DNA of 64,000 bases, from the NCBI RefSeq assembly GCF_004799345.1, contig NZ_SSMC01000003.1, positions 310,001 through 374,000 on the forward strand, in the 5' to 3' direction. The translations under genes were made by a program, and so were the position numbers. The notes under the pieces were generated by a model that was not told the DNA's origin, searched no databases, and saw nothing but the letters and a program-made list of their open reading frames with translations. The first letter of the stretch is position 1; each line of letters opens with the position of its first letter. Positions 53,908 through 63,295 of the stretch are shown in pieces. This DNA is from Robertkochia marina (GTDB lineage: Bacteria > Bacteroidota > Bacteroidia > Flavobacteriales > Flavobacteriaceae).

Positions 53908-53934
53908 AAAAAGCCCGTTAAAGCGGGCTTTTTC
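53908..53934. terminator. bidirectional terminator
   Basis: AAAAAGCCCG/CGGGCTTTTT arms (53908-53917/53924-53933) with a six-base loop, between the DUF349 gene end (53962) and the kinase start. Confidence 0.85.
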
Positions 53935-53961
53935 TACATTGAGTACTATCATGTTCTTAGA

Positions 53962-55881
53962 TCAGATCGTCCTTAATTCTTTAAGTTTGGCCTTCCAGAT
54001 GGCCAGGTCGTCTTTATAAGCCTGGATATTTCTCTTCACCTCTTGAACAATAGGGTTGTTATCATCTGCATTGATGAATTGCAGGTTGTTTTCCAGTTGT
54101 CTGATCTCGCCGTTTACCTCATCGATCTTTTTCCTGATAAAGATCTTCTCGTTTCGTATCAGGTTATCATTATCGGCATCGGCCAAAGTTTGCAGTTTAT
54201 TATCGTATTTGATCATCTCGGCCTGCTTCTTATCGATCTTCATCTTCCTGAACAGGGCATCTAGAATCTTATTGAATTTACTCTCGATACTTTTCTTGTT
54301 GTAGGGAACCCTTCCGAACGATTTCCAACTTTCGATAAAGTTTTTTACCTGCTCCAGGTCTTTCTCTTGTTCGCCGCTTAGTTCAAAAGCCTTGATCTCT
54401 TCCATAAAAGCCTTTTTCTTATTGAAGGCTTCCATTTCTACTTCGAAATCTTTGTTTTTTCGGGCGTGGAGGCGATCAAAATAGTGGTTGCAAGCTGCTT
54501 TGAAATCGGCCCATACCTTGTCAGAATGTTTTCTGGGAACATGGCCTATATTTTTCCAGTCAGACTGGATCTTTTTCAATACCGCAGTTGTTTCATCCCA
54601 GTCTTCACTATCCTTCAGAGATTCTGCCAGGGCTACCAGTTCCAGTTTTTTCTCCAGGTTCTTATGCTGTTCTTTCTTTAGCTTTTTATAATAGGTATTC
54701 TTATTTCGATTAAACTTTCTTACAGCTTCTTTAAAGGCGGCCCAGGTATCTTCATTCACCTTGTAGGGCACCTTACCAGCTTTAAAGAATTGTTCGCGAA
54801 GCGCTTCGATCTCCTTGATCTGCTTTTGCCATAGATTGTGGCTGTTTACCGGTTTGTTGGCAATGGCTTCTATCTTCGCAATAATCTCTTGTTTTACCTT
54901 TAGATTGGCTTCGTATACCTCTTCCTGGTTTTTAAAGAAATCCTGCCTTTTCTTATGAATAATCTTAGTGGCGGCGCTGAATCGGTTCCATACATCATCA
55001 CGGTGTTCACGATCTACAGGGCCAATATCTTCTTTCCAGATCTTATGAAGTATCTGTAATTCCCTAAAGGCTTTGTTGATATCCTGTTCTTCGGCAAGAG
55101 CTTCAGCGCGTACGATCAATTTCTCTTTTTCTTCCAGGTTGTGTTTGAAATCAAGGTCTCTGAGATCCCTGTTAAGGTCAAGAAAATCATAAAAGATCTC
55201 TACATGGTGATGATAGGTACGCCAAATGTCGTTATAACTGGCTCTGGGTATCGGACCGGCATTTCTCCATCGATCCTGGATCTCTTTGAAGTGCTTATAG
55301 GTCTCATTGATATTTTCTTCAACATTGATCAACCCTTTGAGTTCTTCAATAATATCCTGTCGTTTTTGAAGATTTTCGTGCAGCCTTCTTTCAAGGTTCT
55401 TGTAATATTCGTTACGTTTTGCCTTGTATTCCGAATAGATGTCGTTGAATTTCCTTTTTAGTGGAGAGGTATAATGAAAGTCGATCTCATTTCCGCCTTC
55501 AGACAGGAAGTCTTCCTTTTTCTGCTCCAGTAATTCCTGGAACTTTAGATCGAATTCAGATTTTATGCCGTCAACGTGATTCCTGATCGCCTGGATCTTT
55601 TCTTTGTTTACCAGTTTTTCAAGCTCTTCCACAAGGGCTTCCGTTTCCATGGAGTGATAATCAAGCATTGGAATGGCATGCCGGTCCTGGTGACCTTCAT
55701 CTTCCGCATCCTCGGCATTGGTCTCGTCGATCTCGTTCAAGGCTTCTTCGTGATCCTCTTCTGCCTTTTCAGTAGCTTCTTCGGGAGCAGGCTGGCCCTG
55801 TTCTGACTTCACTTCCTGTTCCTGGTCTTGTTCCTTTCCATCTGCATGTTCATGCAGGTTATCCTGTTTATTTTCCAACAT
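53962..55881 (-). CDS. DUF349 repeat protein
   Basis: 639 residues. Acidic low-complexity N-terminus (about 1-75, rich in Glu, Gln, Asp), then several repeats of the DUF349 unit with W-x(8)-G-P/VP-R (RWRNAGPIPRASY, IWKEDIGPVDREH, WKNIGHVPRKH, WKSFGRVPYNKK), each about 80 residues with charged helices. Family proteins are abundant in Bacteroidota and cytoplasmic; function unknown. No signal peptide. Own terminator at 53908. Confidence 0.9.
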   Translation of the reverse strand: MLENKQDNLHEHADGKEQDQEQEVKSEQGQPAPEEATEKAEEDHEEALNEIDETNAEDAEDEGHQDRHAIPMLDYHSMETEALVEELEKLVNKEKIQAIRNHVDGIKSEFDLKFQELLEQKKEDFLSEGGNEIDFHYTSPLKRKFNDIYSEYKAKRNEYYKNLERRLHENLQKRQDIIEELKGLINVEENINETYKHFKEIQDRWRNAGPIPRASYNDIWRTYHHHVEIFYDFLDLNRDLRDLDFKHNLEEKEKLIVRAEALAEEQDINKAFRELQILHKIWKEDIGPVDREHRDDVWNRFSAATKIIHKKRQDFFKNQEEVYEANLKVKQEIIAKIEAIANKPVNSHNLWQKQIKEIEALREQFFKAGKVPYKVNEDTWAAFKEAVRKFNRNKNTYYKKLKKEQHKNLEKKLELVALAESLKDSEDWDETTAVLKKIQSDWKNIGHVPRKHSDKVWADFKAACNHYFDRLHARKNKDFEVEMEAFNKKKAFMEEIKAFELSGEQEKDLEQVKNFIESWKSFGRVPYNKKSIESKFNKILDALFRKMKIDKKQAEMIKYDNKLQTLADADNDNLIRNEKIFIRKKIDEVNGEIRQLENNLQFINADDNNPIVQEVKRNIQAYKDDLAIWKAKLKELRTI

Positions 55882-55996
55882 TTTAAAAATGTTTAAGGTT
55901 CATCAATGCTTTGCGTCTTGAAATATACTAACAAGAAAGAAGATGGACAAGGATTTTTACCCCTTCAGGAGATTCCGCTACCTTGATGAAAGGCAA

Positions 55997-56731
55997 TTAG
56001 GAATTCCAGATCTTCCAGGCTTTCTCGGCCTGGTGAACTAACATTTCATAACCATTTAGAACCGAACACCCTTTTAACCTTCCTTCTTTAAGAAAAGCAG
56101 TCTCTTTTGGGTTGTAAACAAGGTCGTATAAAACATGGTTCTTGGTAAGTAGTATGTAAGGTATTTCCGGCTTATCGGTGATATTTGGAAAGGTGCCCAG
56201 AGGGGTGCAGTTCACAATGAGCTGGTGGTCTGACATGACTGCTGCATCCAGATCCTGATAAGTGAGTGAATTTTTTCCGGATGCACGCGAGACCAGGGTA
56301 ACAGCCAGCCCCATTTTCCGGAGGGTGTAAACGATAGCTTTGGAAGCGCCGCCTGTACCCAGAACCAGGGCCTTTTGAACATTATTGCCGATTAAGGGGG
56401 TTACCGAGATCTGAAATCCATAGGTATCTGTATTGTAGCCGCACGTTTTGCCATTTTGAAAAGCAATGGTGTTTACCGCACCAATGGCTGCCGCTTCAGG
56501 GTCTATGGCATCAAGATAAGGCATCACTGCTTCCTTATAAGGAATGGTAACATTCAGTCCCTTTAATCCGGGGGTGTCGGTTAGAATGGATTTTATCTGT
56601 TCAATTTGATCGAGGTGGTAATTGCGGTAGGAGTGATTTTCGAGTCCGAGTGACTCAAATTTCCGGGTAAAGTAACCGGCAGAAAATGAATAGGAAATAT
56701 TCTTGCCTATTAACCCGTAATTATGCTCCAT
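55997..56731 (-). CDS. aroE: shikimate dehydrogenase
   Basis: 244 residues, short form. YGLIGKNISYSFSAGYFT, substrate and catalytic block NVTIPYKEAVMPYLD (Lys/Asp), NTDTYGF, NADP site LGTGGASKAI, and NCTPLGTFP. Reduces dehydroshikimate to shikimate. Overlaps the DUF368 gene upstream by 11 bases, so translation is coupled. Confidence 0.92.
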   Translation of the reverse strand: MEHNYGLIGKNISYSFSAGYFTRKFESLGLENHSYRNYHLDQIEQIKSILTDTPGLKGLNVTIPYKEAVMPYLDAIDPEAAAIGAVNTIAFQNGKTCGYNTDTYGFQISVTPLIGNNVQKALVLGTGGASKAIVYTLRKMGLAVTLVSRASGKNSLTYQDLDAAVMSDHQLIVNCTPLGTFPNITDKPEIPYILLTKNHVLYDLVYNPKETAFLKEGRLKGCSVLNGYEMLVHQAEKAWKIWNS

Positions 56732-57746
56732 GCCTGTTGTTTTTTTTGCCGTACCAATCCAGTAGCAATAATACGAATATACCTAACAGAATAAATAAAA
56801 CGGCGATCCATGTTTCCGATAGGGAAGGGTCGGGCATGTAGCGTTGGTAATTCCTAATGATGGGGTCTCCTGTTGAATCCAGGAGAACGGAACCGTCTTC
56901 GTCCACCCTGTAAATGGTCTTTTTCCATGGCCAAACCACCCCTAAAGATCCGGTAATAAATCCGATGATAGTGGCCAGGGTGATGTTTTTATACCGTTTT
57001 AAGACATAGCTCAACAAATGACTTAAGGTAACCAGGCCTGCTGCAGAGCCCAGGGTAAATACTGCCAGAATACGAAGGGTATGCAGGCGCTGCGGATTAT
57101 TGATAAAGCCGGTGTCACCGCGTAATAACTCAGCGATCGTATCATAAAGGGCGTTTACACTATCAACCAGCAGTAGCACGTAATTACCCAATAAGATCAA
57201 AATGAACGATCCGGAGAGCCCTGGAAGGGTCATCCCTGAAACACTGATGATACCGCAGAAGAACACAAAGATGAGATTGTCATTCTCTTTGGCGGGACTT
57301 AAGAAGCTGATCGATATTCCGGCCAGGGTACCCAGGATCAGGAAGGTAAAGGTTCTCTTGTTCCAATGATGAAATCCTTTGGCTATATAGTATATAGAGC
57401 CTATGATCATGCCAAAGAAGAAAGCCCATACATAAAGCTCTTTTTTCTCAATAAAATAATCTAGAATCTTGGATACACTGAAATAGCTCACCAGCATTCC
57501 TAAGATCAGCAGCGAAAGAAACCTTCCGTTGATATAGCGAAAGAAGAGAGGGAAGCCCCGGTTGAAAAGCAATTTAAATGCTTTTGCGTTGATCTTTTGC
57601 AGGGAGTATATAAACTCTTCGTAAAATCCAACCACGAAAGCCACTACGCCACCGGAAACTCCCGGAACCTTATTGGCTGCACCCATAGCGAGACCCTTGA
57701 TAAAGAGAAAGATCTTATCGCTTAAATTTCTGGTTGGGTGATACAT
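56721..57746 (-). CDS. DUF368 membrane protein, copy 2 (PopT-like)
   Basis: 341 residues, about eight hydrophobic segments. Signature GAANKVPGVSGGVVAFVVGFYEEFI and GMTLPGLSGSFILILLG: the two PG-x-SGG/SGS motifs of DUF368. DUF368 proteins have been shown in other bacteria (PopT) to recycle undecaprenyl phosphate across the membrane. Tandem with the related gene at 57750; three bases apart. The role here is inferred. Confidence 0.85.
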   Translation of the reverse strand: MYHPTRNLSDKIFLFIKGLAMGAANKVPGVSGGVVAFVVGFYEEFIYSLQKINAKAFKLLFNRGFPLFFRYINGRFLSLLILGMLVSYFSVSKILDYFIEKKELYVWAFFFGMIIGSIYYIAKGFHHWNKRTFTFLILGTLAGISISFLSPAKENDNLIFVFFCGIISVSGMTLPGLSGSFILILLGNYVLLLVDSVNALYDTIAELLRGDTGFINNPQRLHTLRILAVFTLGSAAGLVTLSHLLSYVLKRYKNITLATIIGFITGSLGVVWPWKKTIYRVDEDGSVLLDSTGDPIIRNYQRYMPDPSLSETWIAVLFILLGIFVLLLLDWYGKKNNRHGA

Positions 57747-57749
57747 TCA

Positions 57750-58664
57750 TTAACTGTTTTTAATAGCCATTCTTTCGAGTATATAAATACTCAGGAATCC
57801 ACCTGCTGCCAGGAGTAAAGCCCAAACAAGCTGAGGGTTTCCGTCAAAACTGAAGGGAGAGATGCTCCTTTCTATGGTAATAGTTTTTTCACCGATGGTT
57901 CGGCTGCTAACCACTTCCTTCCAGGGCCATATCTTATTAAGCGATCCGAAGATGAAGCCTGTTAAAACGGCCAGGGTGGCATTTTTATAATGGTTAAACA
58001 GGTACTTTAAAAGGCGTGAGAAACTCAATAACCCGAAAATAGCTCCTATTCCGATAATGGCAATGGTTTTCAGGTCTTTTTCATTGACTGCCTCCAATAC
58101 AGTTTCGTAGGCCCCTAATAACACCAATATAAATGCTCCAGATATTCCGGGAAGGATCATGGCGCAGATAGCCAGGGCCCCGGCAAGCAGCAGGAACATG
58201 GTGTTTGAGGTGTCCTGCATCGGGGGCAGGGTGGTAATATACCAGGCTACTACAGCACCGAGAATAAACCCTAATACGGTAATAAGCCTCCATTTTTTGA
58301 TCTGCCGGGCTACAAGAATAACACTGGCCAGTACAAGGCCGAAGAAAAAGCTCCACAGTAAGACCGGATGATGCTCCAATAACCATTTAAGCACTTTTGC
58401 CAGTGATAGCACGCTGATGGCGATTCCGGTAAGCAGGGCGATCAAAAAGTTGCCGTTCACATAGCGCCATGCCGCAGAAATTCCTTCGTTCTTAAGAAGC
58501 TTTAAAGCAGTTGGATTGACCTTGTTGATCGAATCGATCAATTCTTCATAGATTCCCGAAATAAAGGCGATAGTGCCTCCTGAAACACCGGGTACCACAT
58601 CAGCTGCTCCCATGGCCAGGCCCTTAAGGGTGATGATCATGTAATCAATGAGGGTGCGTTGCAT
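57750..58664 (-). CDS. DUF368 membrane protein, copy 1 (PopT-like)
   Basis: 304 residues. LKGLAMGAADVVPGVSGGTIAFISGIYEELI and GAMILPGISGAFILVLLG-type motifs, multiple membrane helices. Same family as the next gene, roughly similar topology but clearly diverged, so an old duplication. First of the three-gene run DUF368-DUF368-aroE. See copy 2 for the likely role in lipid-carrier recycling. Confidence 0.85.
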   Translation of the reverse strand: MQRTLIDYMIITLKGLAMGAADVVPGVSGGTIAFISGIYEELIDSINKVNPTALKLLKNEGISAAWRYVNGNFLIALLTGIAISVLSLAKVLKWLLEHHPVLLWSFFFGLVLASVILVARQIKKWRLITVLGFILGAVVAWYITTLPPMQDTSNTMFLLLAGALAICAMILPGISGAFILVLLGAYETVLEAVNEKDLKTIAIIGIGAIFGLLSFSRLLKYLFNHYKNATLAVLTGFIFGSLNKIWPWKEVVSSRTIGEKTITIERSISPFSFDGNPQLVWALLLAAGGFLSIYILERMAIKNS

Positions 58665-58704
58665 ATTTTATTCTTGAGCGAACAAAAATATGCATTTTTT
58701 TTAG

Positions 58705-60099
58705 CTAGACGTTGCGGAAACTCGAGATTAATTTCTTCACTGTGGGCCGCTTGAAAACAGCAGGAAAAAGTACCTCGATCGTATCGTGGTCGTCGTAGTT
58801 CTGCTTCAGGGCATTCTTTAAGTGGTAATCGCCCTTGATGCTGTCTGAGATCATATAGTACATCCCTGCCAGGCGGTACTCCAGGTCAGAATGCTCCGGG
58901 TAAAACTCGAGTGCCTGGTGTAAACAATGAATGGCACTTTCGTATTCTCCCATCTTCAGTAGTACATCAGACCATGACAACCAGGTTTTCAGCTCGTAAT
59001 TTCCGAGCTCAATGGTTTTTTGATACGCCATGTCAGCCTCTTCGTAAAAATGAAGAAGTTCATTGATGCGTGCACAGCGTTTCCAGTAGCGCACATTTTC
59101 ACTGTCAATATTGATGGCTTTGTTGATATAGTATAAAGCCTTCTGGTAATTTTGTTTCTTGAAATAGAAGTCGGTTATGGCCAGCCATCCTTTGTCCAGC
59201 AACGGATCTTCATGAACCGTTCTGTAAAAGTACTTTTTAGCCAATTCGTCATTACCCAAATGATCGTGGCATATACCGATGCGCAGGTAGGCGTATGAGG
59301 TCGGATCATCCAATGTCAGGGTGATCTCATAGTTTTCAATAGCCTCATTGTGCTTTTTCAGTTTCTCTAACACCCTGCCTTTCTCGAGATAGGCTCCTAT
59401 AAAGGTATCGTCAGAATATATGGCAAAGTCAAAAGAAGCGAGGGCCTCTTTATACATCTTCTTGCTCATGAATTGCTTTCCGAGCTGATGCCAGGCTACT
59501 TCACAATATGGGTTGTGGTTCAGGTAATCGTTTAAAAAGGAAATAGCACCATCAAAATCTTCTAAAAACTCGAAGCAATAGATCACGTTGTACAGTGCGG
59601 CATAATCGAGATGGTCTTCCTCCAGGCATCTTACAAAAGCATCCTTGGCAGCCTCATAGTCGTCCAGGAACAGGTATTCCATACCCATCAGCGAATTAAT
59701 ATCGGCTTTCTCTTCTGCCATCGTCAGAGCGATCTGAAGGCATTCTATAGCCTTGTGGTGATTGTCCTGTTTTGAATGGATATTCGCCTTTTGTATAAAA
59801 ATTTCCTCGTTAGAAACCTCGATCATTTCAACCTCTTCCAATAAGGCTTCTGCCTGGTCAAAGCGATTTTCAAAAACGAGTACTTCCACCTGCAGCAGTT
59901 TTAATTCGCTAGAACCGGGATGCTGCCCCAATCCGATCTTAATGGCCTTTTTAGCCAAGGCGATCTTGCCGGAGTCTAGATAGTGATGTATGATCTCCTG
60001 GAAATCTTCAGTATCAAAGAAATACACATCGTTAGTCTTGAGCATGGATTCGAATTTCTCGAGTGGCAGGTTGCGATCATCGTGAGCACTGTAAGGCAT
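58705..60099 (-). CDS. TPR-repeat protein
   Basis: 464 residues, almost wholly TPR units (ALAKKAIKIGLGQHPGSSEL, AIECLQIALTMAEEKADINS, AIENYEITLTLDDPTSYAYL, ALYYINKAINIDSENVRYW, CLHQALEFYPEHSDL). No signal peptide or membrane helix, so cytoplasmic. Probably a scaffold for protein contacts. Separate unit from DUF368 (40-base gap) on the same strand. Confidence 0.88.
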   Translation of the reverse strand: MPYSAHDDRNLPLEKFESMLKTNDVYFFDTEDFQEIIHHYLDSGKIALAKKAIKIGLGQHPGSSELKLLQVEVLVFENRFDQAEALLEEVEMIEVSNEEIFIQKANIHSKQDNHHKAIECLQIALTMAEEKADINSLMGMEYLFLDDYEAAKDAFVRCLEEDHLDYAALYNVIYCFEFLEDFDGAISFLNDYLNHNPYCEVAWHQLGKQFMSKKMYKEALASFDFAIYSDDTFIGAYLEKGRVLEKLKKHNEAIENYEITLTLDDPTSYAYLRIGICHDHLGNDELAKKYFYRTVHEDPLLDKGWLAITDFYFKKQNYQKALYYINKAINIDSENVRYWKRCARINELLHFYEEADMAYQKTIELGNYELKTWLSWSDVLLKMGEYESAIHCLHQALEFYPEHSDLEYRLAGMYYMISDSIKGDYHLKNALKQNYDDHDTIEVLFPAVFKRPTVKKLISSFRNV

Positions 60100-60185
60100 A
60101 GGCGGTGCTTTTTAGGATTCTTTGATAATAAATTTAGGCTTTGAATCTGAAGGTTCGAGTTCAGAGGTTACTTCTTATCAACAAT

Positions 60186-61379
60186 TTAATTAACATCTTG
60201 GTCGTTCCATTGGTCTAATACTTTCAAAATGAGGGTACAACCTTTTTCGATTTCTTCAGTGCTTATGGTAAGGGGAGGGGTTATTCGTACTGCTCTCGGC
60301 TCGTACAACAGCCAGAATAAAATAAGCCCTTGCTTTATGGATTCAAGTATAAGGTGATTCGCTGTTTCAGGGTTTTTGAGTATTAAGGCGAGCATAAGAC
60401 CCCGCCCTCTGATCTCTTTTATTAGCGGATGTACCAATAAACTCCTAAACAGTTTTTCCTTCTCTAAACTATCAGACATCAATGAGCCCTGCTTTAATTC
60501 GTTAAGTGTAGCCAGTGCTGCGGAGGCGATAACCGGATTGCCTCCAAAGGTTGTGATATGTCCAAGTTTAGGAGCTTCAGATAGGGTGCTCATCATGGCT
60601 TCTGATGCGGTAAAGGCTCCAATGGGCATTCCCGAGGCCATACCCTTACCCATGACCAGGATATCGGGTATAACGTTATAATGCATGAAGCCAAATAATT
60701 TTCCGGTTCTACCAAATCCAGGCTGAATTTCATCGAGGATCAGAAGGGCTCCTGTTTCTTCACATCGTTCTTTTACCTTTTTCAGATAGTCGTTTTCAGG
60801 TTCAATAAATCCTGCCCCACCCTGAATGGTCTCCAGGATGACTCCTGCAGTCTCGGTGGTGATGATGTCAAGATCAACTTCGTTATTGAATTCTATAAAG
60901 CTAATACCGGGTAATAACGGCCTGAAAGGTCTTTTTCGTTCTTCGAATCCCATAACGCTCATGGTTCCCTGGGTGTTGCCGTGGTAAGCGCGGTGGGCGG
61001 CTACAAATTTGCCGCGTCCTGTTACCCGTTTAGCCAGTTTCATGGCGCCTTCTATGGCCTCTGTTCCTGAATTCACCAAATAGGTGGTGTTTAGCGGATC
61101 GGGCAGCATGGCTGCCAGGGTTTCGGTTAATTCTACGGCAGGGGGTAAAATAAATTCGCCATAGACCATAACGTGCATATAACGTCCTGCCTGCTCCTGA
61201 ACAGCTTTGACCACTGATGGATGAGAGTGTCCCAGGGTATTTGCCGAAACCCCTGCAACAAAATCCAGGTAGGCTTTGCCCTTTACGTCATAGATGTAAC
61301 TTCCTTCTGCCCTGGAGATCTCCATGGCTAAAGGATGCGGGGTGGTTTGCGCCTGGTATTTTAAAAATTTATTTTTCAA
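60186..61379 (-). CDS. class III aminotransferase (acetylornithine/aspartate-aminotransferase family)
   Basis: 397 residues. DFVAGVSANTLGHSHP, NSGTEAIEGAMKLAKR, EPENDYLKK, DEIQPGFGRTGKLF and PLP lysine in MGKGMASGMPIG. Class III PLP aminotransferase; closest in Bacteroidota to those labelled 'aspartate aminotransferase family'. The amino donor and acceptor cannot be settled; rocD elsewhere in the window is the clear ornithine form. Co-oriented with the OstA-like gene upstream (18-base gap). Confidence 0.88.
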   Translation of the reverse strand: MKNKFLKYQAQTTPHPLAMEISRAEGSYIYDVKGKAYLDFVAGVSANTLGHSHPSVVKAVQEQAGRYMHVMVYGEFILPPAVELTETLAAMLPDPLNTTYLVNSGTEAIEGAMKLAKRVTGRGKFVAAHRAYHGNTQGTMSVMGFEERKRPFRPLLPGISFIEFNNEVDLDIITTETAGVILETIQGGAGFIEPENDYLKKVKERCEETGALLILDEIQPGFGRTGKLFGFMHYNVIPDILVMGKGMASGMPIGAFTASEAMMSTLSEAPKLGHITTFGGNPVIASAALATLNELKQGSLMSDSLEKEKLFRSLLVHPLIKEIRGRGLMLALILKNPETANHLILESIKQGLILFWLLYEPRAVRITPPLTISTEEIEKGCTLILKVLDQWNDQDVN

Positions 61380-61397
61380 GAATAATGTTGCTGACGG

Positions 61398-63167
61398 TTA
61401 TTGATGTTTCTCCATCGCTGTTTCCTTAGGTTTGAGCATTGCTTTGGGCCTGCCTTCTGTTTTTTTGTCAGTGGGAGTTTCCTCCTCATTGTCTAACAGG
61501 TTTTCAGGGGTGAGGTCGGGGTTGTCAGGATCTATAGGTTCGTTGATCCCACGAATGGGTGTCAGTTCAATTGCGTTATCTTCAGCACTGAAGAGATCGT
61601 TGACTCCGGTGATCATTTCATCTCCCCTCCAGTAAAACCCGGGATATCTGCGTTCATTCTCATGGAGGGCGCCCTCGGCATGAATTCGGCCATCTACATT
61701 GATAAATGAGGTTACCTTGTCGATGCCATTATCGTTAAGCGTAAAATTAATTTTCCCGCATAGTCGTTTGTCTATACCGATAAATTCACCCTTATCGTCC
61801 CACAGATAGTAAATGAGTTCTGCATTTTTTATCATATCGATGTATTGCAGCTCATTATTTTCAAAGTGGCCATAAAGGTCTTTCGCCTTGATCTGGTTAA
61901 ATCCTTTCTTCGACTCCTCCTTATACTTCACATGGCTCAAACTGTCTTTTTGAATAATAAAGGCATTGCCCAATACCTTTAAGGAGTCTAGTTTTTCAGT
62001 TTTTGTATTCGATACCAACAGAATACTGTCTCCGGTCATTTGAGAGTTGGCACTCCAGATAATGGGTCTGTAACGGCCCAATTGATTATCGGGTATTCCC
62101 GGAGGAATATAGGTGTAAAACCGTGTGATCCCGGTTCGTTGGTCTGAATGAATGGAATCACATTTACCGCTCATATCACTCTTATAGAACCTGGCGTCTT
62201 TAAAGGCCCGGATAATACGCCCGTCTTCCGGTCCGGTTACCATCAGGGTATCACCGTGTATATAGAGTGAATCCTTTTCAAAAACAGAGATGGCCAGGGC
62301 TTTTTTGGTTACAAAAACAGAATCCTCATTCTTGAAAACCTCGGCATAATGCCCTTTGATCACCCCATTATTGATGGTGTCAATGACCTGTATGTTGTTG
62401 GTGGCTGAAGCGAACGACCGGGTTTTATCAAAGAAAAGGCTATCGCCAAAAATGATACGGTCATTGTAGTCAATACGGGTGTTCTTGACCCCATAACCCT
62501 TTTCAAATACTGTATTGTAGTACCCTCTTTCACAATAAATACGGTAGTCGTTACCGGTAATGGTAGAAGGTCCGTACATATAGGCTGTTCTCGACTTGGT
62601 GTAGTAATCAAGCCGGTCACTTTCAATATTATAATCGGGGTTGGTGATCTCTACCTCACTGCTGAATTCATATTTGTCGGTCTCCAGGTAATACCGGCCC
62701 CGATTAGAGGTTAGGGTGTTGGCAGTATCTCTTACGGTTCCCGGGGTGTTGTAATAGGCCAGCTGTGCGTTCCGGTCAAATCTCACCTCTTCGGTTGTCA
62801 GACTCATTGAGTTGTTTTGGAGTCTTACCCCTTCACGCGCCAGGGCAATTTTGGTGTTCGCATCGTATTCTGCATAATTACTGGTCATTCTCAGGGTATC
62901 ACCCTGTTTGAAGAATACATTTCCGAAGGCCTGGATCCGGTTGTCTTTTCGCCAAAATACGGCAACATCACACCAAAGGTCAATACCATCATGCTCGAAT
63001 TGCACCTGCTGATTGTCTTTACTCATGATATCTGCTCCGGGGTATTTCTTATCATCTTTGGTAAAATCACCGGGATGGTTAATGATGATCTTTTTAGGCT
63101 CCTGGGCATGGAGTTTAGCTGTGAAAGCAAAAAGAAAAACCAGTGCTATTTGAATTGTTAACTTCAA
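61398..63167 (-). CDS. OstA-like (LptA/LptD-related) protein
   Basis: 589 residues from a TTG start at 63167: this gives an ideal signal peptide (KLTIQIALVFLFAFTAKLHA). An ATG further upstream at 63275 would be read from inside purA's terminator stem and yields an unlike N-terminus, so it was rejected. Then the OstA beta-jellyroll (IQAFGNVFFKQGDTLRMTSN, DRLDYYTKSRTAYMYG) as in LptA/LptD, with a C-terminal proline/acid tail. Bacteroidota OstA proteins are thought to handle LPS at the outer membrane. The start codon choice is inference. Confidence 0.82.
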   Translation of the reverse strand: MKLTIQIALVFLFAFTAKLHAQEPKKIIINHPGDFTKDDKKYPGADIMSKDNQQVQFEHDGIDLWCDVAVFWRKDNRIQAFGNVFFKQGDTLRMTSNYAEYDANTKIALAREGVRLQNNSMSLTTEEVRFDRNAQLAYYNTPGTVRDTANTLTSNRGRYYLETDKYEFSSEVEITNPDYNIESDRLDYYTKSRTAYMYGPSTITGNDYRIYCERGYYNTVFEKGYGVKNTRIDYNDRIIFGDSLFFDKTRSFASATNNIQVIDTINNGVIKGHYAEVFKNEDSVFVTKKALAISVFEKDSLYIHGDTLMVTGPEDGRIIRAFKDARFYKSDMSGKCDSIHSDQRTGITRFYTYIPPGIPDNQLGRYRPIIWSANSQMTGDSILLVSNTKTEKLDSLKVLGNAFIIQKDSLSHVKYKEESKKGFNQIKAKDLYGHFENNELQYIDMIKNAELIYYLWDDKGEFIGIDKRLCGKINFTLNDNGIDKVTSFINVDGRIHAEGALHENERRYPGFYWRGDEMITGVNDLFSAEDNAIELTPIRGINEPIDPDNPDLTPENLLDNEEETPTDKKTEGRPKAMLKPKETAMEKHQ

Positions 63168-63240
63168 AGTAATGCTGTTTTGGAATTCAAAAATAACGCT
63201 TTTTGGGTTAGGGGGCTGTAGTGATTTACAGGGTGCTATA

Positions 63241-63272
63241 AAAAACGCATCGGAATAAGCCGATGCGTTTTT
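63241..63272 (-). terminator. terminator of purA
   Basis: AAAAACGCATCGG/CCGATGCGTTTTT arms (63241-63253/63260-63272) with a six-base loop. It lies just past the stop of purA and overlaps the first codons of any long OstA reading frame. Confidence 0.88.
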
Positions 63273-63295
63273 CAACCAATAGAAGTTTGTTGAGC

